NCBI RefSeq assembly: GCF_004378355.1
Contig: NZ_SNUB01000016.1
Location: 1-64,000 of the forward strand
Length of the DNA stretch: 64,000 nt
Source of the DNA: Psychromonas algicola
GTDB lineage: Bacteria; Pseudomonadota; Gammaproteobacteria; Enterobacterales; Psychromonadaceae
Reading direction: 5' to 3'
A model generated the notes under the pieces. The model was given only the letters and a program-made list of their open reading frames with translations. It searched no databases and was not told the DNA's origin. This document shows positions 33,905 through 43,734 of this stretch, in pieces; position 1 is the stretch's first letter; every line of letters starts with the position of its first letter. A program made the position numbers and the translations under genes.

Positions 33905-34813
33905 ATGATAGTAACCGAAACCACAAGGTCAACACTCAATAAGCTAGTGAAAAACCATTGGCTTGCACATTTATTGTTGGAATTCAGCAATACACCTGTT
34001 GGCACTCAATTAACACGTACGCAACGTAAAGGCCCACTCTCAGTTCAAAAAGCGTTTTATCCTGAGGGCCGAGATTGTGCTCATATTTATCTTTTACATC
34101 CACCAGCAGGTATTGTTTCCGGTGATGAATTACGTATCAGTGTTGAAGTTAAACAGGATGCTCATCTCCTATTTACAACACCCGGAGCGGGACGCTTTTA
34201 TCGTGCTCGTACCAATCTTGATATTGGTGAATCTAAGCAAGCGCAAATCACTAAGTTTGTATTAGGCGATAATGCTAAGTGTGAAAACTTTCCACAAGAA
34301 ACGATCGTTTACGAAGGAGCTGATGGTTTTAATACCGTTGATATCGAGCTAACTAGTCATAGTGTTTACCTAGGTTGGGATATCACTTGTCTTGGATTAC
34401 CTGATTCTAATGAGCCTTTTGTTGAAGGTAAATACTGCCAATTAAATCGTTTATTTTGCGATGGGAAATTGATTTACCATGATCGTATTGCATTATCTCC
34501 TGCTAATCATTTATTAACGCATCCTGCAGGCTTAGCTAGTAATAGCGTGTTTGCTACTTTCTTAGCGTATGCACCTGAAAAATTAATAAATACTTACCAA
34601 CGAAAAGGCATTGTTGATTTATGCCGAGAAAAAATAAATGAGCAAAACGCACAGATGAACATCAGTATTACAGATATTGATGGGTTGTTAGTGATTCGTT
34701 ATTTAGGCGCACATGCACAACAGTGCAAACAATTATTTATAAGCTTATGGGAAATTTTGCGACCTTTACTAACCGATAAAGTCGCAATACAACCTCGAAT
34801 TTGGCATACATAA
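33905..34813 (+). CDS. ureD: Urease accessory protein UreD
   Basis: This 302-residue chaperone binds apo-urease and helps UreF/UreG insert nickel. Family segments include VQKAFYPEG, IYLLHPPAGIVSGDEL, TPGAGRFYR and NFPQETIVYEGA. It is the first gene of the urease block, 33 bp after urtE, so import and hydrolysis genes probably share an operon. Confidence 0.95.
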   Translation: MIVTETTRSTLNKLVKNHWLAHLLLEFSNTPVGTQLTRTQRKGPLSVQKAFYPEGRDCAHIYLLHPPAGIVSGDELRISVEVKQDAHLLFTTPGAGRFYRARTNLDIGESKQAQITKFVLGDNAKCENFPQETIVYEGADGFNTVDIELTSHSVYLGWDITCLGLPDSNEPFVEGKYCQLNRLFCDGKLIYHDRIALSPANHLLTHPAGLASNSVFATFLAYAPEKLINTYQRKGIVDLCREKINEQNAQMNISITDIDGLLVIRYLGAHAQQCKQLFISLWEILRPLLTDKVAIQPRIWHT

Positions 34814-34849
34814 AACCTTAAATTTTTTCATATATAGAAAGAGAACGTT

Positions 34850-35152
34850 ATGGATCTATTACCAAGAGAAAAAGACAAGTTACTGATTTTTACTGCGGCA
34901 TTATTAGCAGAGCGTCGTTTAAAACGAGGAGTAAAACTGAATTACCCGGAAGCGATGGCTTATATCTCGATGGAAATTATGGAGGGGGCTCGCGATGGAA
35001 AAACTGTTGCAGAAATGATGGATTATGGCCGTACCTTATTAACCCGTGATCAAGTAATGGATGGCATTGCTGAATTGATCCCTGAAGTACAGGTTGAAGC
35101 GACATTTCCAGATGGTACTAAATTAGTGACTATTCATAACCCAATTATTTAA
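34850..35152 (+). CDS. ureA: Urease gamma subunit
   Basis: At 100 residues this is the standard size for the gamma subunit. [31 protein letters not shown] and the [18 protein letters not shown] stretch are diagnostic (shown here in parts only). It forms the (UreABC)3 enzyme. An AGAGAACG site precedes the ATG. Confidence 0.96.
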   Translation: MDLLPREKDKLLIFTAALLAERRLKRGVKLNYPEAMAYISMEIMEGARDGKTVAEMMDYGRTLLTRDQVMDGIAELIPEVQVEATFPDGTKLVTIHNPII

Positions 35153-35163
35153 TGGAGCAGCTT

Positions 35164-35469
35164 ATGATCCCCGGTGAAATAAAAACGGATACAGGTAATC
35201 GTGAACTCAATGTCGGCCGAAAGCAACTAACGGTGAGAGTCGCAAACTCAGGTGATAGACCGATTCAAGTGGGCTCTCATTTTCATTTTTATGAAGTTAA
35301 CCGAGCCTTGGTTTTTGATCGTGAAATCACTAAAGGTTATCGATTAGATATTACTTCAAGTACTGCGGTGCGTTTTGAACCAGGACAAGAGCGCGAAGTG
35401 ACGCTAATTCCTTATCGAGGTAGGCAACGTGTATTTGGTTTTCGCGGTGAAATTCAAGGAGATCTATAA
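35164..35469 (+). CDS. ureB: Urease beta subunit
   Basis: This 101-residue beta subunit begins MIPGEIKTD and contains [18 protein letters not shown]. An upstream ATG at 35152 overlaps the ureA stop, but the family starts with MIPGE and a GGAG site precedes 35164. The later ATG was therefore chosen. It lies three bases before ureC. Confidence 0.95.
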   Translation: MIPGEIKTDTGNRELNVGRKQLTVRVANSGDRPIQVGSHFHFYEVNRALVFDREITKGYRLDITSSTAVRFEPGQEREVTLIPYRGRQRVFGFRGEIQGDL

Positions 35470-35471
35470 CC

Positions 35472-37175
35472 ATGGCAACGATTGATAAAAATTCTTATGC
35501 GCATATGTTTGGGCCAACCGTTGGTGACCGCGTGCGTTTAGCTGATACCGACCTATGGATTGAAGTTGAAAAAGATTTCACTGAATATGGCGAAGAAGTC
35601 ACTTTTGGTGGCGGTAAGGTGATTCGAGATGGTATGGGGCAAAGCCAAGCAGCATGTTCAGAAACAGTCGATCTTGTTATCACCAATGCGTTGATTCTTG
35701 ACCATTGGGGGATTGTAAAAGCTGACGTTGGTATTAAAGATGGGCGCATTGCGATTATCGGTAAAGCGGGTAATCCTGATATTCAAGACAATATCGATAT
35801 TGAAATCGGTGCGGGTACCGAAGTGATTGCTGGTGAGGGACAAATATTAACGGCTGGTGGCATCGATGCGCATATTCATTTTATTTGCCCGCAGCAAATT
35901 GAAGAAGCACAAATGTCAGGTGTGACAACCATGATTGGTGGCGGAACAGGTCCAGCGACAGGTACTAAGGCGACTACATGTACGCCGGGACCTTGGAACA
36001 TTCATAAAATGCTACAATCCACTAATGACTTTGCCATGAATTTTGGGTTCTTAGGTAAAGGTAATGTGAGCTTACCTAAAGCCATTGAAGAGCAAATTGA
36101 AGCGGGTGTTTGTGGCCTTAAATTACATGAAGATTGGGGGACAACTCCTGCGGCTATCGACAACTGTTTATCGGTTGCAGAGCGCTATGATGTACAAGTT
36201 GCAATTCATACTGATACGTTAAATGAGTCAGGATTTTTAGAAGATACCTTGGGCGCGTTTAAAGGTCGTACTATCCACACTTATCATACTGAAGGTGCTG
36301 GTGGCGGTCATTCTCCAGATATTATTCGCGCTTGTGGTGAGCCGAATGTATTACCATCGTCAACGAATCCAACGCGACCTTATACCGTTAATACCATTGA
36401 TGAACATTTAGATATGTTAATGGTATGTCATCATCTAAACCCATCTATTCCTGAAGATGTTGCCTTTGCAGATTCACGTATTCGTAAAGAAAGTATCGCG
36501 GCAGAAGACATCATGCATGACTTAGGTGCAATCAGTATGATTTCATCTGACTCTCAAGCCATGGGGCGTGTGGGTGAGATGATCACGCGTACTTGGCAAA
36601 CTGCACATAAAATGAAACAACAACGTGGACCACTTGCGCCTGATACTGAGCGGAATGATAATTTCCGTGCGAAACGCTATATTGCTAAATACACAATTAA
36701 TCCTGCGATAAGTCATGGTATTAGCCATGAAGTTGGTTCGATTGAAGTGGGGAAATTAGCGGATTTAGTTCTGTGGAAACCTGCTTTCTTTGGTATAAAA
36801 CCCTCGATGATTTTGAAGTCTGGATTTATTGCTGCAGCGCCAATGGGCGATGCTAATGCCTCGATACCTACACCACAACCTGTTTATTATCGTCCAATGT
36901 TTGGTTCATTTGGCAGCGCAGCGGCACAAACGTCAATGACTTTTTTATCGCAGGCGGCGGTTGATAAAAACGTACCTGAAATTGCAGGAATGACACGTTT
37001 AATCGGGGTATGTAAAAACACCCGTAATGTGGGTAAAAAGGACATGATTCATAATGATTGGATGCCGAATATTGAAGTGGATCCACAAACCTATGAAGTA
37101 CGTGCCAATGGTGAATTGTTGACCTGTGAACCGGCTACGGAATTGCCGTTGGCGCAGCGTTATACTTTATTCTAA
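35472..37175 (+). CDS. ureC: Urease alpha (catalytic) subunit
   Basis: At 567 residues it has the same length as the Klebsiella enzyme. It hydrolyses urea to ammonia and carbamate at a two-nickel centre. The nickel-bridging carbamylated Lys falls at position 217 (GLKLHEDWG). Other landmarks are the metal-binding HIHFICPQQ and the mobile-flap MVCHHLNP with its Cys. All expected active-site motifs look intact. It is cytosolic. Confidence 0.97.
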   Translation: MATIDKNSYAHMFGPTVGDRVRLADTDLWIEVEKDFTEYGEEVTFGGGKVIRDGMGQSQAACSETVDLVITNALILDHWGIVKADVGIKDGRIAIIGKAGNPDIQDNIDIEIGAGTEVIAGEGQILTAGGIDAHIHFICPQQIEEAQMSGVTTMIGGGTGPATGTKATTCTPGPWNIHKMLQSTNDFAMNFGFLGKGNVSLPKAIEEQIEAGVCGLKLHEDWGTTPAAIDNCLSVAERYDVQVAIHTDTLNESGFLEDTLGAFKGRTIHTYHTEGAGGGHSPDIIRACGEPNVLPSSTNPTRPYTVNTIDEHLDMLMVCHHLNPSIPEDVAFADSRIRKESIAAEDIMHDLGAISMISSDSQAMGRVGEMITRTWQTAHKMKQQRGPLAPDTERNDNFRAKRYIAKYTINPAISHGISHEVGSIEVGKLADLVLWKPAFFGIKPSMILKSGFIAAAPMGDANASIPTPQPVYYRPMFGSFGSAAAQTSMTFLSQAAVDKNVPEIAGMTRLIGVCKNTRNVGKKDMIHNDWMPNIEVDPQTYEVRANGELLTCEPATELPLAQRYTLF

Positions 37176-37190
37176 GGGGCTCTGAACATC

Positions 37191-37658
37191 ATGTTAAAAG
37201 TATTTGAAAGGCTGGACCATACGCACGATGAAATCAATGATTCAATCACGCTAGATCACGATACACGTAAAAAATCACGTATCAAAGGCGTAACCGATAA
37301 AGGTGCGGATATTGGCATTTTTGTTGAGCGTGGGCATCCATTAGTAGTGGGTGAAATATTAAAAACGGAATGTGGTTTGTTGGTTGAAGTAAAAGGCCAA
37401 GCTGAAGATGTTTCAACGGCTGTTGGTAGTGATTGGTTAGCATTCAGTAAGGTTTGTTATCACTTAGGTAATCGTCATACTACATTGCAAGTAGGTGAGT
37501 TGTGGGTGCGTTTTAAACCCGATCATGTGCTAGAAGAGTTAGCTGAAAATTATGGCTTAAGTATTAATAAAAGCCCTGCGGTTTTTGAACCAGAAAATGG
37601 CGCTTATGGAAAACGTAGCGGTCATTCACACGGACACTCACATAGCCATGAACATTAA
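37191..37658 (+). CDS. ureE: Urease accessory protein UreE (nickel carrier)
   Basis: This 155-residue metallochaperone delivers nickel to urease. The N-terminal peptide-binding domain and the [13 protein letters not shown] metal-binding core are clear. The C-terminus ends in an alternating His tail ([11 protein letters not shown], seven His), which increases nickel binding. Its last codons overlap the ureF start by 11 bp. Confidence 0.95.
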   Translation: MLKVFERLDHTHDEINDSITLDHDTRKKSRIKGVTDKGADIGIFVERGHPLVVGEILKTECGLLVEVKGQAEDVSTAVGSDWLAFSKVCYHLGNRHTTLQVGELWVRFKPDHVLEELAENYGLSINKSPAVFEPENGAYGKRSGHSHGHSHSHEH

Positions 37659-38343
37659 TATTGCGGATCCACTTAAGCTTAATCGCCTATTACAATTATG
37701 TAGTGCGAATCTGCCTGTCGGTGGATTTTCATTCTCACAGGGACTTGAATATGCGACGGAAATGAATTGGATAAGCTGTCAAAAAAGCACCTTTGATTGG
37801 ATTGAGTTAAACCTTCATGAATCTATTGCTCGTACTGATTTGGCGTTATTTAAGCGTTTGTATCAAGCATTAGAAAACAAAGACTTTGAGAGTTTTAAAT
37901 TGCATAACGAGTACTTAATTGCTTGCCGCGAAAGCAGTGAATTACGACTTGCTGATGTGGCTATGGGTAAAGCTTTAGTACGTTTATTAAAAAAACTGGA
38001 TGGTGTCGATAGCGAACCCTATAAGGATTTATTCGCACAGCAAGATTGTAGTTTTGTCAGTATTTTTGCGCTAGCCGCTTACTTGTGCAAGTTAGATCTA
38101 ATTTCTGCTCAAAGTGGTTATTGTTGGACTTATTTGGACAACCAAGTTGCTGCTGCTACTAAGTTAGTGCCATTAGGTCAGACACAATCACAAAATTTAC
38201 TGTTCGAATTAAGTGAACAAGTGAGCAAAGCCATCGATATTGCTAATGCCATTGAAGACGATGATATTGGTGCGAGTTTACCCAGATTAGCGATGGCGAG
38301 TGCTTGGCATGAAACACAGTACACGCGCCTTTTTCGATCTTAG
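37648..38343 (+). CDS. ureF: Urease accessory protein UreF
   Basis: This 231-residue partner of UreD and UreG starts at the ATG inside the UreE His-tail codons. That ATG gives the N-terminus [20 protein letters not shown], and the frame is open further upstream to 37585. The conserved [16 protein letters not shown] segment follows directly. Overlap with ureE suggests coupled translation. Confidence 0.93.
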   Translation: MNINIADPLKLNRLLQLCSANLPVGGFSFSQGLEYATEMNWISCQKSTFDWIELNLHESIARTDLALFKRLYQALENKDFESFKLHNEYLIACRESSELRLADVAMGKALVRLLKKLDGVDSEPYKDLFAQQDCSFVSIFALAAYLCKLDLISAQSGYCWTYLDNQVAAATKLVPLGQTQSQNLLFELSEQVSKAIDIANAIEDDDIGASLPRLAMASAWHETQYTRLFRS

Positions 38344-38376
38344 AAAACTGAAATTACTGAATATGAGAGAAATACA

Positions 38377-38988
38377 ATGAGAAAAAAACAACTTTTACGT
38401 ATTGGTGTTGGTGGCCCAGTTGGTTCGGGTAAAACCGCATTATTAAGCCAATTATGCCTAGCATTACGTGAAAAATATGAAATGGCTGTGGTGACTAATG
38501 ATATCTATACACATGAAGATGCGCAGTTTTTAACGCGTAACGATGCTTTATCTGCGGATCGTATTATGGGTGTTGAAACCGGCGGCTGTCCACATACTGC
38601 GATTCGTGAAGATGCTTCTATGAATTTAGCTGCCATTGATGAGCTACATGAACGTCATCCTGACTTAGATTTTGTATTAGTAGAAAGTGGTGGTGATAAC
38701 TTAAGTGCTACCTTTAGCCCTGAATTATCGGATCTAACCTTATACGTAATTGATGTTTCTGCGGGTGATAAAATCCCTCGTAAAGGTGGACCGGGTATTA
38801 CAAAGTCTGACTTATTAATTATCAACAAAATAGATGTCGCTGAATTAGTGGGAGCATCATTGGAAGTCATGGATAGAGACGCTAAGAAGATGCGTGGTGA
38901 TAAACCCTTTATTTTTAGTAATATGAAAACCCAACAAGGTTTAGCTGATATTATTGAATTCATTGAAACCCAAGGCATGCTTAAGTAG
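38377..38988 (+). CDS. ureG: Urease accessory GTPase UreG
   Basis: This 203-residue SIMIBI GTPase has a P-loop [10 protein letters not shown], switch region [13 protein letters not shown] and nickel-site Cys-Pro-His in [14 protein letters not shown] hydrolysis by UreG drives nickel delivery to the active site. It closes the known urease gene set (D-A-B-C-E-F-G). Confidence 0.96.
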   Translation: MRKKQLLRIGVGGPVGSGKTALLSQLCLALREKYEMAVVTNDIYTHEDAQFLTRNDALSADRIMGVETGGCPHTAIREDASMNLAAIDELHERHPDLDFVLVESGGDNLSATFSPELSDLTLYVIDVSAGDKIPRKGGPGITKSDLLIINKIDVAELVGASLEVMDRDAKKMRGDKPFIFSNMKTQQGLADIIEFIETQGMLK

Positions 38989-39044
38989 AATCGCGCTTGT
39001 TATTATTGAAACCTAAACTTTATACGTTATTTAAAGGAACGATT

Positions 39045-39233
39045 ATGAAATTTATTACCCTAGTTTTCGCACTATTATTATCGTCACAAGCTTTTGCACA
39101 TACTGATCACGCATTAGGCCACGGCACTTTACACATGATTTACCATGCTGTTTTTTGGGCTTTATTTGCAGTTGTTGTTTTTAAAGCGGTGACCTACTTT
39201 AAAAATAAAAATAAACAAAAATCAGACCTTTAA
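39045..39233 (+). CDS. Small His-rich membrane protein at the end of the urease operon
   Basis: This 62-residue protein has a signal peptide (cleavage near AFA-HTDH). The mature N-terminus holds five His within about 16 residues (HTDHALGHGTLHMIYH), followed by one membrane helix (VFWALFAVVVF) and a Lys-rich tail. The ATG at 39045 follows an AAAGGAACG site. An open frame reaches 38997, but that start would add 16 unlikely residues. Position 56 bp after ureG suggests a link to urease maturation, perhaps metal binding in the periplasm (inference). Confidence 0.75.
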   Translation: MKFITLVFALLLSSQAFAHTDHALGHGTLHMIYHAVFWALFAVVVFKAVTYFKNKNKQKSDL

Positions 39234-39248
39234 GTTTTAAAACTTAAT

Positions 39249-39278
39249 TGCTCATCCTCATATTTAATGAGGGTGAGT
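39249..39278 (+). terminator. Probable terminator of the urt-ure cluster
   Basis: CTCATCCTCAT and ATGAGGGTGAG form an 11-bp stem with one mismatch around a short loop. The tail TATTATAG is only weakly T-rich. It is the first hairpin after the small His-rich gene. Confidence 0.5.
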
Positions 39279-39417
39279 ATTATAGAGTGCACTTTTTCTG
39301 TTTATTGCTTCATAAACTATTTTACTTTTCCATATAAACCCCAAAACCAGCCTAAATAAGAATAGCGTCAAAACATGTTATAGTTTTATTTTTATTACTA
39401 AATGGTTTGTAGTGCCT

Positions 39418-40407
39418 ATGCGTTTTATATTGCTTTGCAGTTTTTTTGTTTTTAGTTTTGCTCAAGCCAATGAGTTTGATTTTAGCGCAATGGACAAAAC
39501 GGCGAAGACATTCCCAAATATTAAAACCATTCAAATCGCTTATCAGGGCGATCTTGTTTGGGCAAAAGCTTATAACAATAGCCATTTAACATCGCCTACC
39601 AATATCAAATCAGCTTCAAAATCCATTATGTCCGCTATTGTTGGTATCGCTATTGAGCGTGGTGTTATTGATAGTGTGCAACAAACCGTTGCCTCGTTAT
39701 TACCTAATCAGTTACCCAGCAAAGCAGATCCCCGTATTAATGAAATTACTGTTGGCCACTTACTTTCAATGCAAGCTGGATTAGAGCGTACCTCGGGTCG
39801 AAACTATGGTCGCTGGGTGACAAGTAAAAACTGGGTTAAGTCAGCTTTGTCATGGCCATTTGTTGAAGACGTTGGTGGTAAAATGCAATATTCAACAGGC
39901 AATACGCACCTGCTTTCTGCGATCATTATGAAACAAAGCGGAGAGAATACTTACAAGCTCGCGAATAAATGGTTACAAGGATCAGGTGTAAAGATACAGA
40001 GTTGGGAGACAGACCCACAGGGAGTGCCAATGGGCGGTAATCAGGTGAGTATGACTCCCGCTTCTTTATTAGCATTCGGTGAGTTGTATCGTCGAGGTGG
40101 CGTAACTGAAAAGGGCGTTCGCATTATCCCTAAACAATGGATTGAAGAAAGTTGGATACCAAGAACGCAATCACGTTTCCATCGAGGTCAATACGGTTAT
40201 GGTTGGTTTATTCAACCTTTTTCTGGTGTGCAAGGCTATTACGGTTGGGGTTATGGCGGGCAAATGATTTATGTCTTGCCCGAATTAGCACTAACTATTG
40301 CTATTACTTCTCAAGAAAACCTACCTTCTGGGCGAACCGGTTACCGTGACTTATTACATGATATGGTAAGCAAAGATATTATTCCTACCATTCAGGCAAT
40401 TCAATAA
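39418..40407 (+). CDS. Serine hydrolase, beta-lactamase superfamily
   Basis: This 329-residue exported enzyme has a signal peptide ending near AQA-NEF. The SxxK motif (SASKS) lies near residue 68, and YSTGN takes the place of the second catalytic Tyr motif. These match class C/EstB-like proteins, which may act as esterases, peptidases or D-aminopeptidases rather than true beta-lactamases. The ATG at 39418 is preferred to the upstream GTG at 39412. Confidence 0.85.
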   Translation: MRFILLCSFFVFSFAQANEFDFSAMDKTAKTFPNIKTIQIAYQGDLVWAKAYNNSHLTSPTNIKSASKSIMSAIVGIAIERGVIDSVQQTVASLLPNQLPSKADPRINEITVGHLLSMQAGLERTSGRNYGRWVTSKNWVKSALSWPFVEDVGGKMQYSTGNTHLLSAIIMKQSGENTYKLANKWLQGSGVKIQSWETDPQGVPMGGNQVSMTPASLLAFGELYRRGGVTEKGVRIIPKQWIEESWIPRTQSRFHRGQYGYGWFIQPFSGVQGYYGWGYGGQMIYVLPELALTIAITSQENLPSGRTGYRDLLHDMVSKDIIPTIQAIQ

Positions 40408-40411
40408 AGCG

Positions 40412-40966
40412 TTAGCTCGTTTTACAAGCTAACTTAAAGTAGTGGTTATTGTTAAAATCAAATTCGCTGATCACGTCTAAATTGACTTTTCGCGTATGTG
40501 CTTGATAAGAACGAAGATTGATTTTGTTAATAAAAGTGACCATGAACGGGTAACGAGCTGACATTTCTTTAAGTGCAAATTGGAATACAGCCTCAAACAC
40601 ACCTTCACCACGTACACTTTTATCAACGCAAACTGGCCCATATTGATATGAGTTGTTTTCGGTGAGTTCATTACCTAATAATGTGGCGTCATGTAAATTG
40701 GCTACCATGTATTCAAACATGGGCCATTGGCACCAAAATCCCCAAGAAGCAGACATGGCATAAGCGACGATCTTTCCATCTTTGACGGCGATAAAAAGCC
40801 CGCTTTCTTCTGTGATTAATCGAGTTAAATGTGACTCTGTAAAAGCAGTGGTAATAAAACCATCTTTTTTATCTTCTTCAGAAATAGAATCTACTTGATA
40901 TTTATAATGCAAGGTTAACACTTCAGCTACGTTTTCTAAGGTCGCAATTTTTAATTCAAGACTCAT
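40412..40966 (-). CDS. GNAT-family N-acetyltransferase
   Basis: This 184-residue GNAT protein has VRGEGVFEAVFQFALKEM as the acetyl-CoA loop region and FMVTFINKINLRSYQAHTRKV near the C-terminus. An AGGAT site precedes the ATG. It ends five bases from the convergent serine hydrolase gene and sits 21 bp after a small membrane protein gene, probably one transcript. The substrate is unknown. Confidence 0.82.
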   Translation of the reverse strand: MSLELKIATLENVAEVLTLHYKYQVDSISEEDKKDGFITTAFTESHLTRLITEESGLFIAVKDGKIVAYAMSASWGFWCQWPMFEYMVANLHDATLLGNELTENNSYQYGPVCVDKSVRGEGVFEAVFQFALKEMSARYPFMVTFINKINLRSYQAHTRKVNLDVISEFDFNNNHYFKLACKTS

Positions 40967-40987
40967 GGATAAATCCTTTTGATTTGT

Positions 40988-41314
40988 TTATTTAAGAATG
41001 GGGTAACCTAAATTAAGTTGAATAATGGTAATGCTATAAAGTAAAAATCCTGCGAAGAGACAGATTGCGTAAAATTTATTCCCTCCCTTAACTAGCTTTA
41101 AAATCCCGAGTAAATGTAATGCAGCTAGCACCATTAAAATACCTGTGATTATTGCAGAGTTGCCCCAGAAACTGTTTATATGACGTAAACCATACCAAAA
41201 TGTATTCCATAAACCGCCAAGTAATAACACAATGCTAATGCTCTTATGTTTCCAGCGTGCATTAACGAGCACTAAAACACCTAGAAGCATGATGACAGCC
41301 ATGACAATTCCCAT
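40988..41314 (-). CDS. Unknown four-helix membrane protein
   Basis: This 108-residue protein has about four hydrophobic helices (first at residues 2-17) and short basic loops (ARWKHKS). No family was recognised. It precedes the GNAT gene by 21 bp on the same strand. Confidence 0.6.
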   Translation of the reverse strand: MGIVMAVIMLLGVLVLVNARWKHKSISIVLLLGGLWNTFWYGLRHINSFWGNSAIITGILMVLAALHLLGILKLVKGGNKFYAICLFAGFLLYSITIIQLNLGYPILK

Positions 41315-41498
41315 GAGATTATTTCCTTTTCTGTTGATTCATTTGTAAACAAACACGACTATTGATTTAACTATGTCTGAATATTTTACCGTTTTCTGAT
41401 TGTGCTTCGTTTTTAGCTTTAATCACACTCTAAGTTAGTTACTTCAAATCACTTTCAAACTAAACACTGAGTAAATTATTCACTCGAATAAACTGACT

Positions 41499-42074
41499 TT
41501 ACTGAATGGCATCTTCGCGTTCTTCTTTTATGAAAGTTGCTAATTCAGCGTATTCCTTAAGTAGTCCTTCGGGATCGGTATCTAAAAACTCATACACTCC
41601 AAATATCTCTAAGCTGCCATCTGGCGCTTTTAATGATTGAGATAGAGCGCCGATATTGGTGACGCTTTTATGGACGAGGAAAGGGATTGCAAAAGGGCGG
41701 TATTCTCCTAAAGTTAAGTCGTATTTTTCAAGAATTGCTGCAGGCCAATTAATGTGGTTGCCAAATACACTTCTTATAAAATTAGCTGGGATATGAATGC
41801 GAGTTTTTCCATTAGCGATGAGATTCAGTGCTTCTTTGTCGTTAGCTATAACAAGTGCATACATGGCTGCCCATGCAGTAGTACCTTGCTCATTAATTAG
41901 GTGTTGAAGTTCAATCGCGGTACCACTAGAAATAACAGAACTAAGGTCTATCATTGAAAGCAGACCTGCAATTTGTTCTTCATTTAAGTCGATCTCATTA
42001 ATTGAGTGCTTACTGATTCCTGCAAAGCACATGTGCTTCCATTCTGTTGCTGAGACTGCAGTTTGTTGATTCAT
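41499..42074 (-). CDS. Unknown protein, 191 residues
   Basis: This soluble acidic protein has no signal peptide or recognised family. A helical first half is followed by RPFAIPFLVHKSV and an acidic helix at the end. An AAGGG site lies ten bases before the ATG. It is a single gene on the minus strand, divergent from the cold-shock gene. Confidence 0.6.
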   Translation of the reverse strand: MNQQTAVSATEWKHMCFAGISKHSINEIDLNEEQIAGLLSMIDLSSVISSGTAIELQHLINEQGTTAWAAMYALVIANDKEALNLIANGKTRIHIPANFIRSVFGNHINWPAAILEKYDLTLGEYRPFAIPFLVHKSVTNIGALSQSLKAPDGSLEIFGVYEFLDTDPEGLLKEYAELATFIKEEREDAIQ

Positions 42075-42509
42075 TGTTTGACCCTTTTTATAAATCTATG
42101 TCGCCCTGTATTGTGATAATAGTTAAGCACGATAAGGTTTGCTGTTTGGATGTTGATGATTGAATTCAACTGTATAGTTTAATGGCTACTTAGGTCAATG
42201 TAGAAATACAAAACCTAGCCTAGGAAGTATTACAAAATACGTATTAATTGGAGTAAATTTTTTTTTTGATCGCACTTTTACATTAAAGTCTATCTTTATG
42301 CCTCCTTTAGCTCCTTTTCTCGAAACTCTTGTTGACTTAAACTCATAAACCTATAAGATTCAACTCAGCAAAAATCAAGCCTTTTGTTTACATTCTTCAT
42401 CGTTGTTTTATTAATAATACCTCGCTCTGTAGTCTTTAAGTTCCAGTCTAATTTTACGCTATTCAAGCCTATTGAAGGCAATTTTTATTAAATTTTACAG
42501 GATATTATT
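42075..42509 (+). promoter_or_regulatory. Long leader and promoter region of the cold-shock gene
   Basis: About 435 bp without an open frame precede the cspA-type gene. Long structured 5' leaders are a known feature of cspA mRNAs, where they control stability and translation at low temperature. The part near 42465 can fold (GCCTATTGAAGGC). No cold-box copy was identified with confidence. An ACAGGA ribosome site sits just before the ATG. Confidence 0.5.
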
Positions 42510-42716
42510 ATGTCTAAAGTTCAAGGTACAGTTAAGTGGTTTAACGAATCTAAAGGTTTTGGTTTCATCGAGCAAGCGTCTGGTCCAGACGTATTCGCAC
42601 ATTTTAGTGCAATTGCAAGCGAAGGTTTCAAAACTTTAGCTGAAGGCCAAAAAGTAGAATTCACTGTAAGCCAAGGTCCTAAAGGCCCGCAAGCAGAAAA
42701 CATCGTAGCTGTTTAA
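42510..42716 (+). CDS. Cold-shock protein, CspA family
   Basis: This 68-residue single cold-shock domain has the nucleic-acid-binding motifs RNP1 (KGFGFI) and RNP2 (VFAHF). It is an RNA chaperone that melts secondary structure. The length and sequence are typical, and the long upstream leader supports cold-regulated expression. I cannot tell which CspA paralogue it corresponds to. Confidence 0.95.
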   Translation: MSKVQGTVKWFNESKGFGFIEQASGPDVFAHFSAIASEGFKTLAEGQKVEFTVSQGPKGPQAENIVAV

Positions 42717-42766
42717 TCCGCTATGACAAATTAACAACTTATGTTGTTAATTATGTTTTGAGAGAA

Positions 42767-42798
42767 TGGTAAATCTGAAAAGGTTTACCATTTTTTTT
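42767..42798 (+). terminator. Terminator of the cold-shock gene
   Basis: TGGTAAATC and GGTTTACCA form a 9-bp stem (one G-T pair) followed by eight T residues. A second small hairpin (TTAACAACTTATGTTGTTAA) precedes it at 42731. Confidence 0.85.
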
Positions 42799-43349
42799 GC
42801 TTAAAATTTATTGATTCAAAATAATAGCGCCTACGTTAAATCTATTATCTAAATTCTGCTCAGTAAAATATTCAATTGCTAGGCTAAGTGGATATCTTCC
42901 GAGTGGTTAACTCTATCGGTGATATTAAGGTAAACACCTTAATACTTTAATTGTTGTTCTCTTTACGAAATTTACAACAAAGAAGTGAGCGCTTTAGCGA
43001 GAAAAATCGATTTACTCTATATCGTAATTGCTATTAAAAGCTATAACACCAAATATCGGATGCTTGAATTCAATCTATGCACTGGAGTTGTTTGGTGTTT
43101 TATAGGGAGTTTTTTGTGTTGATAGTTTAATGCTAATACAATTGGTATAACAACACAATTTCACTCGCACGTTATAGAGCGCGAGTATTTAAATTTGATG
43201 AGCGATATGTTCTTGAAAAGAGCTAAGGTAGAGGAACCTTATGCTGTGGCACGTATAAAATAATTTGCTTACTACTGAAATTATATATTCAGTCTTTTGC
43301 TTAACCGAGCGGGGCTATTCTGCTCTTGTTAAAAAGTTTTAATTAACTT
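42799..43349. other. Gene-poor stretch with several hairpins
   Basis: No convincing gene was seen. It contains an ATTAAGGT/ACCTTAAT hairpin near 42932, AACACCAAA/TTTGGTGTT arms at 43045 and 43091, and an ACTCGC/GCGAGT hairpin at 43163-43186. These could be ends of small RNAs or decayed sequence. Confidence 0.4.
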
Positions 43350-43451
43350 CTATTTATTCTTTGTTGTGTCTTTCTGTTCTATTACTTGTTGCTTATCTTC
43401 GTCTTTATTTTGTTGGAACCAAAATCTTTTTCTACCTGTAGAACGAGCCAT
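43350..43451 (-). CDS. Small basic ORF, 33 residues
   Basis: A possible micro-protein begins MARSTGRKRFWFQQNKDED and is then rich in Gln and Lys. An AAGGAAAT site precedes the ATG. Both ends are highly charged, with an aromatic centre (RFWF). No family is known to me. The ribosome site and isolation in a 1-kb gene-free gap are the only support. Confidence 0.35.
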   Translation of the reverse strand: MARSTGRKRFWFQQNKDEDKQQVIEQKDTTKNK

Positions 43452-43734
43452 ATATTTCCTTATAAGGATGATTGTTAAGTTTTCTGTTAATGGCGAAAAG
43501 CCAATTCACAGAAGTTAATTGCACAAAAGGTGCATTGCTAAGATCGAAATTATTCAATGATTTGATGAAGCTAGGGAAATACTGAGGACAACGGTAACGA
43601 TGTAACTGAGGATATCTTGGACTTTATTTGACATTAATAACTCTGATGCTTTAGAGCGATTTGGATACTAACCCAATAAATGATAGATAGATAGTTTTAT
43701 TTCCATATTCATTGTTTTATTTTATCGCTTAACC

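Noticed and set aside
28205-39233. Urea block as recently acquired island
   Set aside because: Base composition and codon use look like the surrounding core genes, and no integrase, tRNA or flanking repeat marks the edges.
39418-40407. True beta-lactamase resistance gene
   Set aside because: The second motif is YSTGN rather than the YxN of class C enzymes, and many family members are esterases or peptidases. Only a superfamily call is supported.
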